Assembly (NCBI RefSeq): GCF_000003855.2 | Contig: NW_003101682.1 | Coordinates: 4,658,744-4,722,743, forward strand | DNA: 64,000 nt | DNA from: Blastomyces gilchristii SLH14081 | Taxonomy: Eukaryota > Ascomycota > Eurotiomycetes > Onygenales > Ajellomycetaceae | Direction of reading: 5' to 3' | Shown here: positions 36,744 through 48,800 of the stretch, in pieces | Layout: each line of letters begins with the position of its first letter | Position numbering within the stretch: the stretch's first letter is position 1 | Notes under the pieces: generated by a model | What the model saw: only the letters and a program-made list of their open reading frames with translations | The model's database searches: none | What the model was told of the DNA's origin: nothing | Program-made: the position numbers and the translations under genes

Positions 36744-38672
36744 TCACCTGTTTTATTTGCAATATACACTGCATATCTATTCAAGAATAGAGAGATGAAA
36801 ATAGAAAGATCTTCAAGTTATGTAGATGATATTAATCTACTCTACAGTTCAAAGACAATCAAAGAGAATTTAGAAGTGATTGAGAAAGTAGTAAATAAAA
36901 TCTTTGTTAGAGCAGATATCAATCTAATTCAATTTGATATGAATAAAACTGTCTTAATTCACTTTTTTCCCAGGTTTAATGAGAAAGAACTAAGTCTAAC
37001 TCATTTGAATAAAGAAATTAAACCCAGTTTGAATGTCAAATGACTAGGAGTATGATTAAACTCCATGTGGAATTTTAAATATCATATTCAACAAAGAATC
37101 ATCAAGACAGAGAGACTACTGAATAGTATAATCAGATTATTAAATACTGAGAAAGGTCTATTCTTTCAGGCTATGAGACAGTTATACATAGCCTCTAGTA
37201 CCTCAGTAGCTGATTATGAAGTTCAAGTTTGATGAAACAATCGAGGTAATTTCACTGAACTCTTTCAAAGTCTATAAAACAGAGCTTTGAGAAGAATTCT
37301 GAGAGCATTCAAATCACCTTCTATTAAAACAATGAAAATTGAAGTTTCAATTTCATCTCCTGCTATTTGATTTGAAAAGGCCTGTATGAACTATGCTCTG
37401 AGAGTCATGAAGATGAGCTCAAATCAAATAATCAGAGAAAGATTCTCTTCTTCATTTTCATCAGTTAACTCAGGAAATGAACTGAATTGAAATAGATTTC
37501 TTAATTGAAATGAGAATAATGCTTTAAAGAAAATGCTCTCTCAATTGTATAGACTATATTCACTTATTAAAAATCAATTTTCTTCATTAAATATTGAGAA
37601 AAGTGATCATGAGAAGATATCTCTCTGAAGAGAAAACCTGAAAACTCTCATAGACTTACAAATAAGTGAACTATCTAAAGAGAGAGAATATGAACAGCAT
37701 TTGAAGAAGATCTCTACAATCAATATAAAAGACTCTATTCTGATTAACGCAGATGGCTTAAAAAATGAGAAGTTGAATAGATTAGATACAGACATTGCTT
37801 ATACTGAAGATAATATCAATTTTATCTCAGATTTCTGAACTTTAGGCTCTGAATCTGAAGTCTTTGATACTGAACTATTTGCAATAGTGAAAGCTTTCAA
37901 ACTCATTGAAATAAAATGTCATAAAAGAGAAAATGGTTTGAAAGAGATACAAATATTCTCTAATAGTCAAGCTGCTTTAAAAAGACTTAGAAATAGTCAG
38001 ATTCATAATGATCAAATAAATCTTGAACTGATTTTAAACTCTGTTATGAAAATTCAAAAGAAAAGAATATCAAAACTGATAATTTATCTACATTGAGTTC
38101 CTGCTCTTATGAATCTTCATGACAATGAATTGGCTGATTCAGCTGCAAAAAAGAGTTCAGAATTAAGCAGATCTATTCAAACAACAGTGTTCTAGTCTTT
38201 CATAAACAGAAAGATAAAAGAATCTTGTTTAAACAAGTGAAATGAAAGCTGACAGAAACAAAGAAAGAGCATACATTATTCAAGATTTGAGACAAAATCA
38301 AAGTGAAAATCTTGTTTAATTAAATGTAAAAAGAAAATATTCTCATCTATAATTCAGCTGAAACTAGAACATGGTTATTTCAAATGCTATATACAAAGAT
38401 TTGATGATAGATTTGATTCAACAGAGTGCTCATTCTGCAATGCAAATGAAAATCCTGAGTATATTGTAATACATTGTGCATTATACAATAGTCTCAGAGT
38501 CAGATTAAAGAAGAAGTATGATTTAAATCAATTAAATATGAGGTTCTTATTCTCAATTGAGACAGGAATTAAATATTTAATAGACCTTCTATCAGAAACT
38601 CAAGCAGCTACAAGAAAATGACTGAATTCAGAAGTATCTGAATATGAAGAGGTGGAAATTGATTAGATATAG
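36744..38672 (+). pseudogene. LINE-1 ORF2 C-terminal half: RT, RNase H, CCHC
   Basis: One reading frame is kept from the first base to the end, broken only by stop codons. It opens with SPVLFAIYTAYLF (the SPxLFxIY RT motif). YVDD lies at 36819-36830. RNase H follows, with an Asp in NADGL (about 37752), Glu in DTELFAIV (about 37870), Asn in place of the third acid in FSNSQAALK (the second copy keeps Asp) and the final Asp in NELADSAA. A CCHC zinc motif, CSFCNANENPEYIVIHC, is at 38427-38477. Of about 17 internal stops I count 14 TGA. The frame probably ended at TAG 38670-38672, because TAG 38664-38666 is CAG in the other copy. Confidence 0.92.
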
Positions 38673-39050
38673 TCTGTTAAAACAGCGATACACTATCTTT
38701 TAGTAATTTTATTTTATTATAGTCTCTCTTTACTGTACTTGTTTCTTTCTGTTCTTTTCTATCTATCTATTTAATGTGTCTATTTTTAAGACTATGTTCT
38801 TTTTTCCTTTATCATGATATTTTCAAATGATTTCAAAGTATCAGAAGGTGTTGCAATACTGCAATTTGTAAACAGTTTCTGTATTCTGAGCTCGAATTTT
38901 CTGATTTTGCATATCTGAAATTGATAAATGTATAATAGTTGACTCTATAGATATAGGAAAAACCCGGAGAACTAAAGGTTCTCAGGTAGATGTTATAGTC
39001 TCTGACTGCATACATCTATAATTGAAGAATCATAATAATAATAATAATAA
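36744..39050 (+). mobile_element. LINE-1: 5'-truncated Tad1/I-like non-LTR retrotransposon
   Basis: TSD tctagtactttata (36730-36743 and 39051-39064). The 5' end is truncated inside the RT, and the 3' end is an (AAT)n-type tail at 39028-39050. After the ORF stop about 380 bases of 3' UTR precede the tail, including a GC-containing hairpin-like segment (agaactaaaggttct, 38969-38983). Confidence 0.94.
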
Positions 39051-40471
39051 TCTAGTACTTTATAAACAGAGTAATGAGTCACAGAATTCTTTTCTGAGAA
39101 TTTCTTATATTCACAAAGTAAAGAGACATTAAAAACATTGTATATCTGCAACTCAGGTGACAGTTTAAATCTGTAGAACTATAAGCTAACTTTCTTCATA
39201 ATCTTATAAAACTCTATTTATAAGAGATTCAGCTTCTTACTAGATCTCTGCATGATAATATTTTCTAGACTCAGTCAGAATCTATTATCTTTCTTGAAAC
39301 TCTTTATAATATACTTGAAGTCATAGTATCTCTTCTGATACTCTTAGGTCTTTCTCAAGACTTCATGAGCTTTCTTACAGATATTCTGAATTCTCTCAGC
39401 CTGTTCATAAGCATCATCACACTTTATAGTATACTCTCACAGGTTCATCAAGATCATCTATGAGTGAGTCTCAGTAAGTATCTCAAAGAGGGTTTTATCT
39501 GTACTGACATACTTTGAGTTATTATATATAAACTTTATAAGTGATAATTAATACATTCAGTCATTCTGATTGTAATTGATAAAGTACTACAGATACTGGT
39601 TCAATATACTCATTTCATATTCTATCTGATCATATGTCTGTTGATGAAAAGCTGTGCTTAGATCTTATAAAATCTTCAGTATAGTCATCAGATTAGATCA
39701 GAACTCTCTCATAAAGATTAATTCTCTGTCTAAGATAATAATCACAGACAATTCATGCAATCAGATAACATCATGAACAAAGATATAAGCTAAATTCTTT
39801 AACTTTAAGTTCTTCTAAGTCAGTATAAAGTGTGTTATCTTGATGAAGTAATCTACTACTATCAGTACCCTCTCAAAGCAGGTATTATATATGTTCTTGC
39901 TTTTAGAGAGACTCATGAGAGGGTTCATTTCTAGCTATTCTCAAGATTTCTGCAGAATGAGTAGAGGAGTAAGTTCTTTATATAATCTGAATCACACTAC
40001 TCATAAATCCTGATAAATAGTATAAGATTTCACTATCTTCTTTATAAGTTCTTATATCTTCAGCTAGAAGTATTTTCTTGTAAGCAACTCATCAGTTCTA
40101 GTATCTGTAAAATGACCTGCTAGAGAAGAGTCATGATATCTTTTAATAAGTTCTACTCATAGAAACTTATTTATAGATATATAAATTCAGTTTTCTATTT
40201 ATAAGAGATTATTTAAGTCTCTTCAATTCTTTATTTCTGCAGGATTGATCTCTGCTGTAAGCAGTTTCTGAATATACTGAGTATATTCATTCTTCAATTG
40301 TAGTTCAGACAATCTGAGTAGAAGATCTTACAAAGACTTATACTCTGTTTTCTCTTACATCAGGTCTTCTATAATACTTCTCAAAGTCTGCAAACTCTTC
40401 AGATTATAGATATTCTCTTCAAGAATTCTCATGAAGATTGTCAGAGTGTTGACTCTCAGTATTGTAGAGAG
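39051..40471 (-). pseudogene. GypB-4 integrase
   Basis: Counterpart of GypB-3 about 19290-20690 in reverse. It covers the integrase zinc module, DDE core and C-terminal module. Better preserved than GypB-2 at the same place. Its right end is the pogo insertion site (TA at 40472-40473). Confidence 0.75.
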
Positions 40472-40473
40472 TA

Positions 40474-40518
40474 ACGTAATCAACCACCTAACACTCGTTT
40501 ACACCTAACGCTCGCACA
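40474..40518 (+). repeat. Pogo left TIR with 17-bp-spaced subrepeats
   Basis: Contains CTAACACTCG (40488-40497) and CTAACGCTCG (40505-40514), 17 bases apart, which may be paired transposase binding sites. Confidence 0.9.
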
Positions 40519-40975
40519 AATCTTACCTCAATCTCCATGTTCAAAAACCCATAACATGGACCACGAATCAGCTATACAAGCAGTGATTGATGATTTGAAT
40601 GTGCAATTAGCTTCTAATTACACTACAACTGTAAAAAAATATGGAATCAGCTGTCATACATTGTCACAGTGCTATAATAACCTTCAAACATCAAGAAAGA
40701 AAGCAATCTCTATTCACTGTCAAAATGTTTCAAATTTGCAAGAAGAATGGCTTCTTTTTCATATCAATTGATTGACAGATTGCAGTTTCTCTTGTACATC
40801 TCAAATTCTTTATAATCTCATTATTAAGATTCTAAAATCGCCTGTGAGAGTCAACTGAGTGTCACAGTTCTGTCAACATCACAAGAATGTAATCAAGTCA
40901 GTTTACCTGTGAAATATTGATTAAAAATGCAAGAATGCTGACAATTCAATATATTTCAAGCATTACTTTGATCTT

Positions 40976-41054
40976 GTATTTGATCTCTTGCTTTTACTAT
41001 CTTTTTGTCTTTATCATGATTATTTTACTAATTTAATCTCACTTAATCTGACAG
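40976..41054 (+). other. Spliceosomal intron in the transposase (79 bp)
   Basis: GTATTTG at the 5' end, a branch-like TTACTAATT at 41026-41034 and CTGACAG at the 3' end. It falls between codons. Removing it joins YFKHYFDL to VKTKITQYNIE, matching the continuous helix of related transposases. The length is typical for filamentous fungi. Confidence 0.85.
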
Positions 41055-41200
41055 GTGAAGACAAAGATTACACAATACAATATTGAATCTGACAATATTT
41101 ACAACATTGATAAAAAAGGATTTCTATTAGAACTCATTCACATCCTCAAATATATTATATTGATTGTCACTTTCAAATCCAGACATGTGATAGATATCAA

Positions 41201-41706
41201 TAGACTGACCGTGTGACCGTGTCTGGGACTAGAACTATATTTTTTGATAGTCTCATTACCAATTCGACTGATCCCATTCCACGGTTTTAACATTAGATAG
41301 TAGTCCCATACTGTCCCAGTGAGACTTACTGTCTACTCTTGTCACATTTTTCAAATGAGACCATGATTTCCACTTCTCAATTTAAATTATTTTTATTGCT
41401 TTAAATGACTTTAAATCTCATTTGAGTGTTACCAAAAAGTGTTACTTTTTAAAAAATTAAAAAGAGTCTAAAAGAAACCTTAAAATGTCTAAAAATAGTA
41501 ACTTTATGCCAAGAATGGGACTAAATGGGACCAAATGAGACCACTTTCTCATTTTTTTCAAGTCATGGTTCCATTTTAAGATCTGATATATAGTCATTTT
41601 ACATGTTTTTTTGATAGCCAGTCCCAGTGGGATTCACGCCAAGAAATGTATGAGACCAGACCAAATGAGACCAAATTTGAAATTCATGATCCCAGCGGCC
41701 AGTCTA
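41201..41706 (-). mobile_element. MITE-3: hAT-type MITE inside the transposase gene (506 bp)
   Basis: Perfect 8-base TSD gatatcaa (41193-41200, 41707-41714). It is the best preserved copy (gaccgtgtgaccgtgtctggg, agcggccagtcta). It interrupts exon 2 between the first and second catalytic Asp. Confidence 0.95.
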
Positions 41707-43264
41707 GATATCAATCAGAATGATAGTAGAGAATTCATAACTCTGCTTACTGCAATTTGTGCTGATGAAACTACTCTTTCATCTGCTCTTATATATCAAG
41801 AAGAATCAAGAGACATGCAAGATAGCTGACTTAAAGATTTTAATAGTGAAAAGAATCAGGTCTACTTTACTGCTTCAGAAAATGAATGAAGTAATGATGA
41901 ATATAGATTAACATGGTTAAAGAAGGTCTTTGAATCTCTTATAAAAAAGAAAGCCAGATGTGAATACAGACTTCTTATATTAGATAATCATTCTTCTCAT
42001 GTTAATATAACATTCATCAATTATATAGATTGAAATCAGATTCTACTTACTGTTCTATCTCCTCACTCTACACATCAATTACAGCTGCTAGATATTGAAA
42101 TATTTGAATCATTGGACAAATCATATTCCAAGCAACTGAATGAACAAATGAGAACTGGAATCAGATTCATATGTACTACAAAGAGGTCTTTTTAACAGCT
42201 ATTTCATTCTGCATAAAATGAGATACTTACATCTTCAAATATTGCATCTGCATTCACTGCTGCTGGCCTATATTCATTTGATCTGAAACAGGTTCTCAAA
42301 AAGCTTGCAAGACCTTACACCCTCTCAAACATGCATTATAGACCAAGAACACCTACTTCTATTATTAACATGCAGAAAATGATTATGTAAGTCAAGCAGC
42401 AGTAGTGTCAAATATCTAGTAATCTCAATTAACTGATCCGCGCAGACAAAAATCTTGCTCTTAATAAAGAGATTCTTTTAATAGAGAACAGGCAGCTGTA
42501 GCATGCTCTTAATCAAGAAAGAAGACATCACAAGTGTGACAGAATCGTGAAATTACTAGATTCTTTGAATTCATTATTGATACAGTTCTTTTCATCAGCA
42601 AAGATGCAGTGTGTCTGCGAGTAAAAAGCAGTGAATGAAGCTGTCAAAAAGAATGAGCAGGCTTGTAAGAAGAATGCCAAGTTGTAACATGCTATTCTTA
42701 AGAAGCAAAAGAAGACAGATATCATGAAGCAGCAGATGCAACAGAATACTGTCTGTCAGGCAGTAAAGAAGCAAAGGAAGATGAATAAGACTGCTAGAGC
42801 TGCTCAACAGCAGGTTGAAAAGAAGCTTAGAAATGCAAGAAAGGCTCAAGAGTAAAAAGAGAAGAAAGAATGAGCTACAGCACAGTTACAATCACAGTTA
42901 GATAAGAAGAAGATTGAAGTATTTAAAAATCACCTTTCTAATCAGGAAAGTAGACTTTTGATTTCATAAAGAGTGACTAAATCATGTTTTCAGAGCCCTG
43001 TCAGAGTGCTCATGAATTCACTGCTGAAGAAATCTATGATATTACAATCTCTACTGATTTAATGACTGCTTGCTCACTGAATCTGCCTTCATTCAAGATT
43101 TCGTGGTTCAGGTGAGTTATTAAGCCAAACAAGCATCTACAATATTAGCTATATATTTTTATATGTACTTCTATGTATATATTTTCATTATATAATATTT
43201 TATCTTAAAATCTAATTGTGTTGTTGAGATATCATTGAGTTGATTCCATTATAGAAGTAGCGAA

Positions 43265-43309
43265 ATAGTGAGCGTTAGATGGAAATGAGCGTTAGATAGT
43301 TGATTATGT
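43265..43309 (-). repeat. Pogo right TIR with the same subrepeats
   Basis: Reverse complement of the left TIR with transitions. TGAGCGTTAG occurs at 43269-43278 and 43286-43295, again 17 bases apart. Confidence 0.9.
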
Positions 43310-43311
43310 TA

Positions 43312-44690
43312 GTTGTACAGACTTCTTCTCTTTCTCTTTCTTCTTCTCTTATAAGAGATTAAGAGACTCTTCAGTCAATCTCTTTGTAACACTCAGTCTG
43401 AGCATTCTATAAAGCTTTTCTGTCTTCTATAGTCTCTCTGTGTCTGTCACTCTGATCTTCTTGACATAGTCAGATCTGTGAGAGAGTCTGTCTGCTGAGT
43501 TCTTAGTTCTCTTGATATACTCTATCTTGAATCAGAACTCACTCAGTCTCTGAGCTCAGTGAATCTACTGTTGCAAGAGTTTCTTGATTGAAGTAAACTG
43601 TTATAATCTGTCATGATCACTTCTAACAGTAATCACTATCATAAGACTCTAGAAATAGTGATGTCAGTGATGAAAGAATTTCACTATCATAAGAAGCTTC
43701 TGATTATGAATGTTATAGTTGATCTTTACAGGTTGTATCTTTCATAAAAAAAAGATTACTGAAACTCAGTTCTCATTTGACTATAGTTGTAAGACTATTT
43801 CTAAAATTGCAAAGAAGGAGACATCTGTCTTCAATCTGATTAAGAGTAAGAGATCAAAGTGAAACAGTATCACTGTGTTCATGAATACCTGTTTCAACCT
43901 TGCAAAGACCTCATGAGCTTCTGAGATAAGAAAGTTCTCACAGCTCTTCCTTCTCAACAACCTTTTCATTCTTCGTTCGCGGAATGACTTCTTCTTGTTT
44001 CCACAGGCCCCAATTCGCGCCACAATTTCATGAAGCGCCGTGAGTAGTCTTCATCATATTTCTGACCTCTTTTCCTAATGTTGATGATTGCAGCCCAGGT
44101 GTTCTCTGTCTGGCTTGTGAAGTCTCTCAACTTGTTCTCTTGATAGACCTTGAGAACAGATCAGTGAAATCTCTCATAATCATTCCTTAGATAATTCAGC
44201 CAGTTCTTGACTTCAGTGTAGTAGAGGTCTGTTATCATATAAAAGACAGCTTCTTCATCTTTCATATCACACAGCTGAGCTTGTGAGTCAATTTTAAATA
44301 CAAACTTGCAAAAGCTTTTATAGATTGTGATTCAGTAAGTGATCTTAAGTAATCACAGCTTAAGAAAGTTTCTTTTCAGTTTGTGAGTATCTCTGAAGAT
44401 TATGTCTAGAGACTCAGTTCAAGAGTGTTCACAGACAGTAAGCATTTCTTGTAGAAAAATAGCTTGATTCTGTAGAAGATGCTCATGAATATTCTTCACT
44501 GAGATTGATTTATTTGTGAATTTGAAGAATTTCTCTGTTATAGATGTAGAGAATAATGTTTATAAGTAATTGCTAAGTTCTCTGAGACTTCTTTTATAAG
44601 AATTATTCATGGTTCAGATAACTGCTTCTGAGTGTCTGCAGTAAGGTTCACAGAGGTTGAAGTATATAAGTTTCTAGTTCTTTCAGTCAT
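43312..44690 (-). pseudogene. GypB-4 gag fused to RNase H by a deletion
   Basis: Reading leftwards from the ATG at 44688-44690 (MTERTR), the N-terminal part of gag reaches about 44030. The sequence then jumps to the end of RT/RNase H, where EAHEVFARLKQVF and IRLKTD are readable (about 43930-43825). About 1.6 kb (rest of gag, protease, most of RT) is missing compared with GypB-2 (58480 to about 60090). A C- and G-rich patch surrounds the junction. It cannot be functional. Confidence 0.8.
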
Positions 44691-44722
44691 AATGAATGAT
44701 TGCTGACAGACAGAGCTTGAAA

Positions 44723-44979
44723 TGTAAGAATAAATACTTACAGACAATTATTCAGATGTTACAGCTTGATGTGATATATACTGTTAACTACTAGAAGTAT
44801 TCACAGTAGAAAGATAAAATGTAGAGATTAAATGTATAGTAGCATTCAAGCTGAGTTATGAATAGTATTTGCAAACTCCAGTCTATATAGTTGTGTGTAG
44901 TCAAGGGCCGCTAACTCTATTGATTACATGAGAGATAGGCATAGAGGTAAAGAATCCGCAAGGAGCGGGATTTCTTAAA
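44723..44979 (-). repeat. GypB-4 5' LTR (257 bp)
   Basis: Keeps ggccgctaac and ccgcaaggagcggg. Its outer end reads ttcttaaa instead of ttcttaca, a C-to-A change not explained by RIP. Confidence 0.9.
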
Positions 44980-46826
44980 CTAAATTTGAGATAATTACAG
45001 ATTATAAGAATCTCAAGTATTTCACAATCATCTGTAAGCTTACTGAACAACAGATGCAATAATTCAAGCTATTAAGCTGTTTTCATTTCACTATACACTA
45101 TCACCTCAGCAGTCAGAACTCAATAATAGATGCTCTCTTATAATGAGAGTCAGATATATCTTTTAATGTAACAGACACTTACTGAATGAACTGAGAGTAT
45201 CAGCACTTGAATTCAAAGACACTAGTAAGTTATAATGAAATAACTCATGATACTATTCACACTTCTCTGATTCGAACACTCTCTCTTTAAACTGTTACTG
45301 ATAACTCAACTTTCTCTCAAATCTACACTGAATAGGCTGTAATATATAACAGCTCAAACTGACAAACTTCTTCAAGTACTCACTGAAGCAGTATGTTAGA
45401 AAGTATTCTGATTTCTCTCAGAACTACATATAAAAACTGACATCTCAGAATGCTCAATCAATGATAATAACACTTTGTAATTTTATAAACAACACTGAGT
45501 CTCTCAGTCTAAACCTCTATGCATCTGAATAATGAAAGAGATGTATAATTCATGTATAATCAGTCATTCAGATTATGAACAACTGTATAAATAATCTCTC
45601 AAGAATTCTACTGATCTGAGATATTTAACAGTGTCAGACACTTTATCTGAAACTGTAATCATTATTTCTCTATCATCTCATGAAAGAATTATAGAAAAGA
45701 TCTACTGAAATCACTTAATATCTCTGATACAATCTGATAAGATGTGATAATTGACTTCACTGTCAATCTCTCTGAGAGTAAGAGTTATAAGAATATTCTG
45801 ATCATCATTGATCAATTGAGTAAACATGTAATATTAAAATCTTATAATAAGATGAATACTGAATATGTCACTGAAGTCTTTCTACAGAGCTTGTTCTATT
45901 AAATGTGTGAAATACTGAGATCTATAGTATCAGATTAGAACTGTCAATTTGTAAGCACTCTCTGAACAAGAATCTGTCAAGTTCTCAAGATCATATGCTG
46001 TTTGTTAACTACTTATCACTCTGAGACTGATAATATATCAGAACAGATAATTCAGACTGTAAAGAATTATCTTTATAAGTTCTGTAATTACTTATAAGAT
46101 AATTGACATGAGTTTCTTCTACACACAGAGATTACCATCAATAACTGAGATGCTGTCTCAACAGATATAAGCCTGTTCTTTCTTACACATGATTATCACA
46201 TAAAAATATTGAATCCTTTAGAGATTATACAGTTCACACTGAATCTCTGCAGTCTGATTCAGATCACTGATAATATAGTAGCAAAACTCTGAGATATCTA
46301 TGACTGAGTAGAAGCCTTTATAATGAGTGCTAAACAAGATCAAGAGAATTAAATCAATGTTTATAAAGATCTGACTGAGTAATATAAGATAGAAGATCTG
46401 ATGTGATTGAATCTTAAGAATATAAAAATCACATGCCTATCTCATACACTGATCTATTGCTATGTTAAATACAAAGTGATAGAAGTTCTAGACAGTCATA
46501 ATTTCTGTCTTAACACATTATTAGAGATTCATAATATCTTTCATACAAGCTTGCTCTGCTGCATCATCACTGACTCATTCTCTTCTCAACTAACTTTCAA
46601 GTGACAGTTATCAGAAATCATAGAAGAAGATAATGAACTTGAATAAGAGATTAAAAACATTCTCAATGAAAGTCTCTGTGATCACAGCTGATAATATCTT
46701 ATGAAATGAGTCAGTTATAATCACTCAATCTGAACTCTGAGCTCTGTATTATCTAAAACAGCAGCTCTTGACTGTTGGGAACTACATGCTCATGACTCTA
46801 TCTCACTTTTAAAAAGAAAGGATTAA
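44980..46826 (+). pseudogene. GypA-2 RNase H end, integrase, chromodomain
   Basis: Continues in register from 33968 with FEIITDYKNLKYFTI. The integrase core has VIDFTVN (first Asp kept, about 45750), then the second-Asp region, and SETDNISE (Glu kept, about 46030). The C-terminal module at 46407-46604 ends HTSLLCCIITDSF. The chromodomain follows at about 46625-46780 with ELE-stop-EI at its start. Ends in TAA immediately before the LTR. Inactive through TGA stops and the split. Confidence 0.88.
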
Positions 46827-47140
46827 TGTAGAACACTACATCTGATTAATAGATCATTTCATTACACTTCATAGATTTCTGCTGAAAGCTCTGATTCTCA
46901 GTCACTGATTCTTATAAGATTTCTACTGAAAGCTTCACTTCTTAATTATCAATTCTCAGCTGAAGAACTCACAGAGTTTCTATTTCTTCACTCTGAAGCT
47001 TCATCTTATACATATATAATTATCCGCTCTGATCACTGATTCTCACACTTTCTCTTTTTGTTTTCCTTCTCTAATGTTTTTCACTTTTATTATATAAGAC
47101 TTATATATTATACCGATCTATTAGGCGTAGGTCTCTTACA
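46827..47140 (+). repeat. GypA-2 3' LTR (314 bp)
   Basis: Begins tgtagaacactacatc (heavily mutated from tgtagcgggctacgcc) directly after the pol TAA (46824-46826). Ends ggtctcttaca next to the gtatc TSD. Confidence 0.92.
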
Positions 47141-48211
47141 GTATCAAATGTAATAATTATCTATATCACAGACATAATACTCTCTGATTCTTTGAGAAGA
47201 AGAATTGATAGTTATGAGAGAATTGAATATCATAGATAATGAGAATATAAGTGTAGATTTTCTTTATTTTTTTCTTTACTAGTTACTAAATTATACTCAT
47301 GATCTGATTTTTGTTTTTCTTTAGTTTTTAACTTTAATAATAATATGATTTCTTCTTCTCTTTGTATATACTGCAGACTGTTCATCTCAGTAGAAACTGA
47401 TTATCTTTATAGACTAGAGTTTATAAATGATAGTATTATTGTCTTTATTATAATCAAATTTCTAGCAAAGATTATATTATTCTGACTTATTAGAATTTAT
47501 AGTATGAAAGTTATATCTCAGCTTCTGCAGATATCTTATCTACTGAGATGATTTTCAAGTGAACTTATTCATCTTATCAGAACACTGTTATTACTGAATC
47601 TTAAATCAGAGCTCATAATCTTACTTCTCTGAGTTAATAATTTCTTTAATCTGATATTCTCTTTCACTCTCTAATACTTTGTGAACAGAGTGATAAATTA
47701 CAGAGTTCTCTTCCGAAAATTCTTTTTATATTTATACAGTAAAGAGATATGAAAAACATTATATATCTATAACTCAGATAACAGTTTTAATCTATAGAAC
47801 TGTAAATTAACTGTCTTTATAATCTTATAACACTCTGTTCACAAGAGATTCAGCTTCTTACTAAATCACTATATAATGATGTTTTTCAGACTTAGTCAGA
47901 CTCTATCATCTTTCTTAAAACTCTTTATAATATACTTAGAGTCATAGTATCTTTTTTAATACTCTTAAGTTTTTCTCAAGAATTTATAAGTGTTCTTCTG
48001 AATATTCTGAATTCTCTCAATCTGTTCACTGATATTATCACACTCTATAGTATACTCTTACAGATTTATCAAGATTAACTACAGATAAGTCTTAGTAAGT
48101 ATCTCAAAAAGAGTTTTATCTTCACTGATATACTTTAAGTTATTATATATAAACTCTGTAAGTGATAATTAATACACTCAGTTATTCTGATTATAATTAA
48201 TAAAGTACTAC
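47141..48211 (-). pseudogene. GypB-2 integrase core end, chromodomain and start of 3' region
   Basis: Collinear with GypB-3 about 20073-21144 on the opposite strand: second half of the integrase core, the C-terminal module ending in FHISLLYKYKK, the chromodomain, then about 240 bases of post-pol sequence. Starts at the TSD gtatc (47141-47145) left by GypA-2. Confidence 0.75.
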
Positions 48212-48430
48212 GCCCTGGTGGCTGAATGGGTTAATGCGGCCACCTGGTAGTGCCTTGATGTAGAAAATCAAGATATGTGAGTTTAAAACCTGCAGAGAAT
48301 ACATTAAATCCAGAACTCAAGCATCTCAGATTTCTAATAATATAGAGATGTACAAATCACTTTCAATGAAATCAATCTATGTTTCTGAAATGAAAAGTTA
48401 TTATCACATGTATTCAATTGTTACTTCTTT

Positions 48431-48581
48431 NNNNNNNNNNNNNNNNNNNNNNNNNNNNNNNNNNNNNNNNNNNNNNNNNNNNNNNNNNNNNNNNNNNNNN
48501 NNNNNNNNNNNNNNNNNNNNNNNNNNNNNNNNNNNNNNNNNNNNNNNNNNNNNNNNNNNNNNNNNNNNNNNNNNNNNNNNN
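48431..48581. other. Assembly gap (151 N)
   Basis: A run of N inside an inverted SINE pair. From the intact copies the missing part should hold about 35 bases of the outer SINE body plus the inner SINE's tail and about 150 bases of its 3' half, so the gap length is roughly right but not exact. Confidence 0.99.
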
Positions 48582-48800
48582 TCGACGAAGTGACAATTAA
48601 ATACATGCAATAATAACTTCTCATCCCAGAAACATAGAGTGATTTGTTGGAGTGATTTGCACACCTCTGTATTTATTAGGAACCTGAGGTGCTTAAGTTC
48701 CAGATTTAATGTATCCCCTGCGGGTTGAAAACCCACATGCCTTGGTTTCCCATGCCAAGGCGATACCAGGTGGCCGCATTAATCATTCGGTCACCGGGGC
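48582..48800 (-). mobile_element. SINE-3b: inner SINE, head-side part
   Basis: It runs on the minus strand from gtcacttctt-type body sequence (48590) to the head terminus CACCGGGGC (48792-48800), after which the outer SINE resumes with tctcaacatctg. It is less mutated than the outer copy (cccctgcggg and gtggccgcatt kept). The left half and TSD fall in the N gap. Confidence 0.88.

Larger units (their letters stand above)
40556..42969 (+). pseudogene. Pogo/Fot1-type transposase, one intron, MITE-disrupted
   Basis: Exon 1 (40556-40975) has an N-terminal Psq-type HTH (MDHESAIQAVIDDL...) and a CENP-B-type second domain (EEWLLFHIN, TSQILYNLI, SRFCxRHK-like region and RNID-like NID). A 79-base intron follows. 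Exon 2 contains the first catalytic Asp in NIYNIDKKG (41109), is broken by MITE-3, then resumes with ICADETTLSSALIYQ, the second Asp in LLILDNHSSHV (41983) and the third in QLLDIEIF (42091), giving the DD35D spacing of Fot1-like enzymes. A Lys/Arg-rich tail follows the FFSSAKMQ motif (about 42590). The frame is constant after MITE-3. All three catalytic Asp codons are intact, but there are several stops, mostly TGA with some TAA/TAG. The C-terminus may extend to 43065 if TAA at 42967 was a Gln codon. Confidence 0.93.
40474..43309 (+). mobile_element. Pogo/Fot1-type (Tc1/mariner superfamily) DNA transposon
   Basis: TSD TA (40472-40473, 43310-43311). The imperfect TIRs of about 45 bases start ACRTAATCAAC. 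The element is 2836 bases including a 506-base MITE plus its 8-base TSD, so about 2.3 kb originally. It encodes one DDD transposase with an intron. It is inserted in the RNase H/integrase linker of GypB-4. Damage is clearly milder than in the gypsy elements around it. Confidence 0.95.
33969..44979 (-). mobile_element. GypB-4: gypsy element carrying SINE, LINE and pogo insertions
   Basis: TSD ttaaa (33964-33968) / ctaaa (44980-44984). LTRs are at 33969-34223 and 44723-44979. With SINE-2, LINE-1 and the pogo transposon removed, the internal part is about 4.9 kb against 6.7 kb in GypB-3. The deficit lies in one deletion near 44010. It is inserted in the RNase H region of GypA-2. Confidence 0.93.
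24697..47140 (+). mobile_element. GypA-2: Ty3/gypsy chromovirus split by GypA-3 and GypB-4
   Basis: TSD gtatc is perfect (24692-24696 and 47141-47145). The 5' LTR is 24697-25001 plus 30701-30709 (314 bases once the TSD of GypA-3 is counted once), exactly the length of the 3' LTR (46827-47140). Internal pieces are 30710-33968 and 44980-46826. It is inserted in the post-pol region of GypB-2. Confidence 0.94.

Noticed and set aside
41611..41829. Small conserved protein containing a CMRPDQM motif, also readable at 14378-14088 and 52763-52530 (minus strand)
   Set aside because: All three lie over the end of the 506-base MITE and share sequence only because the MITE is repeated. The frames run into unrelated flanks.
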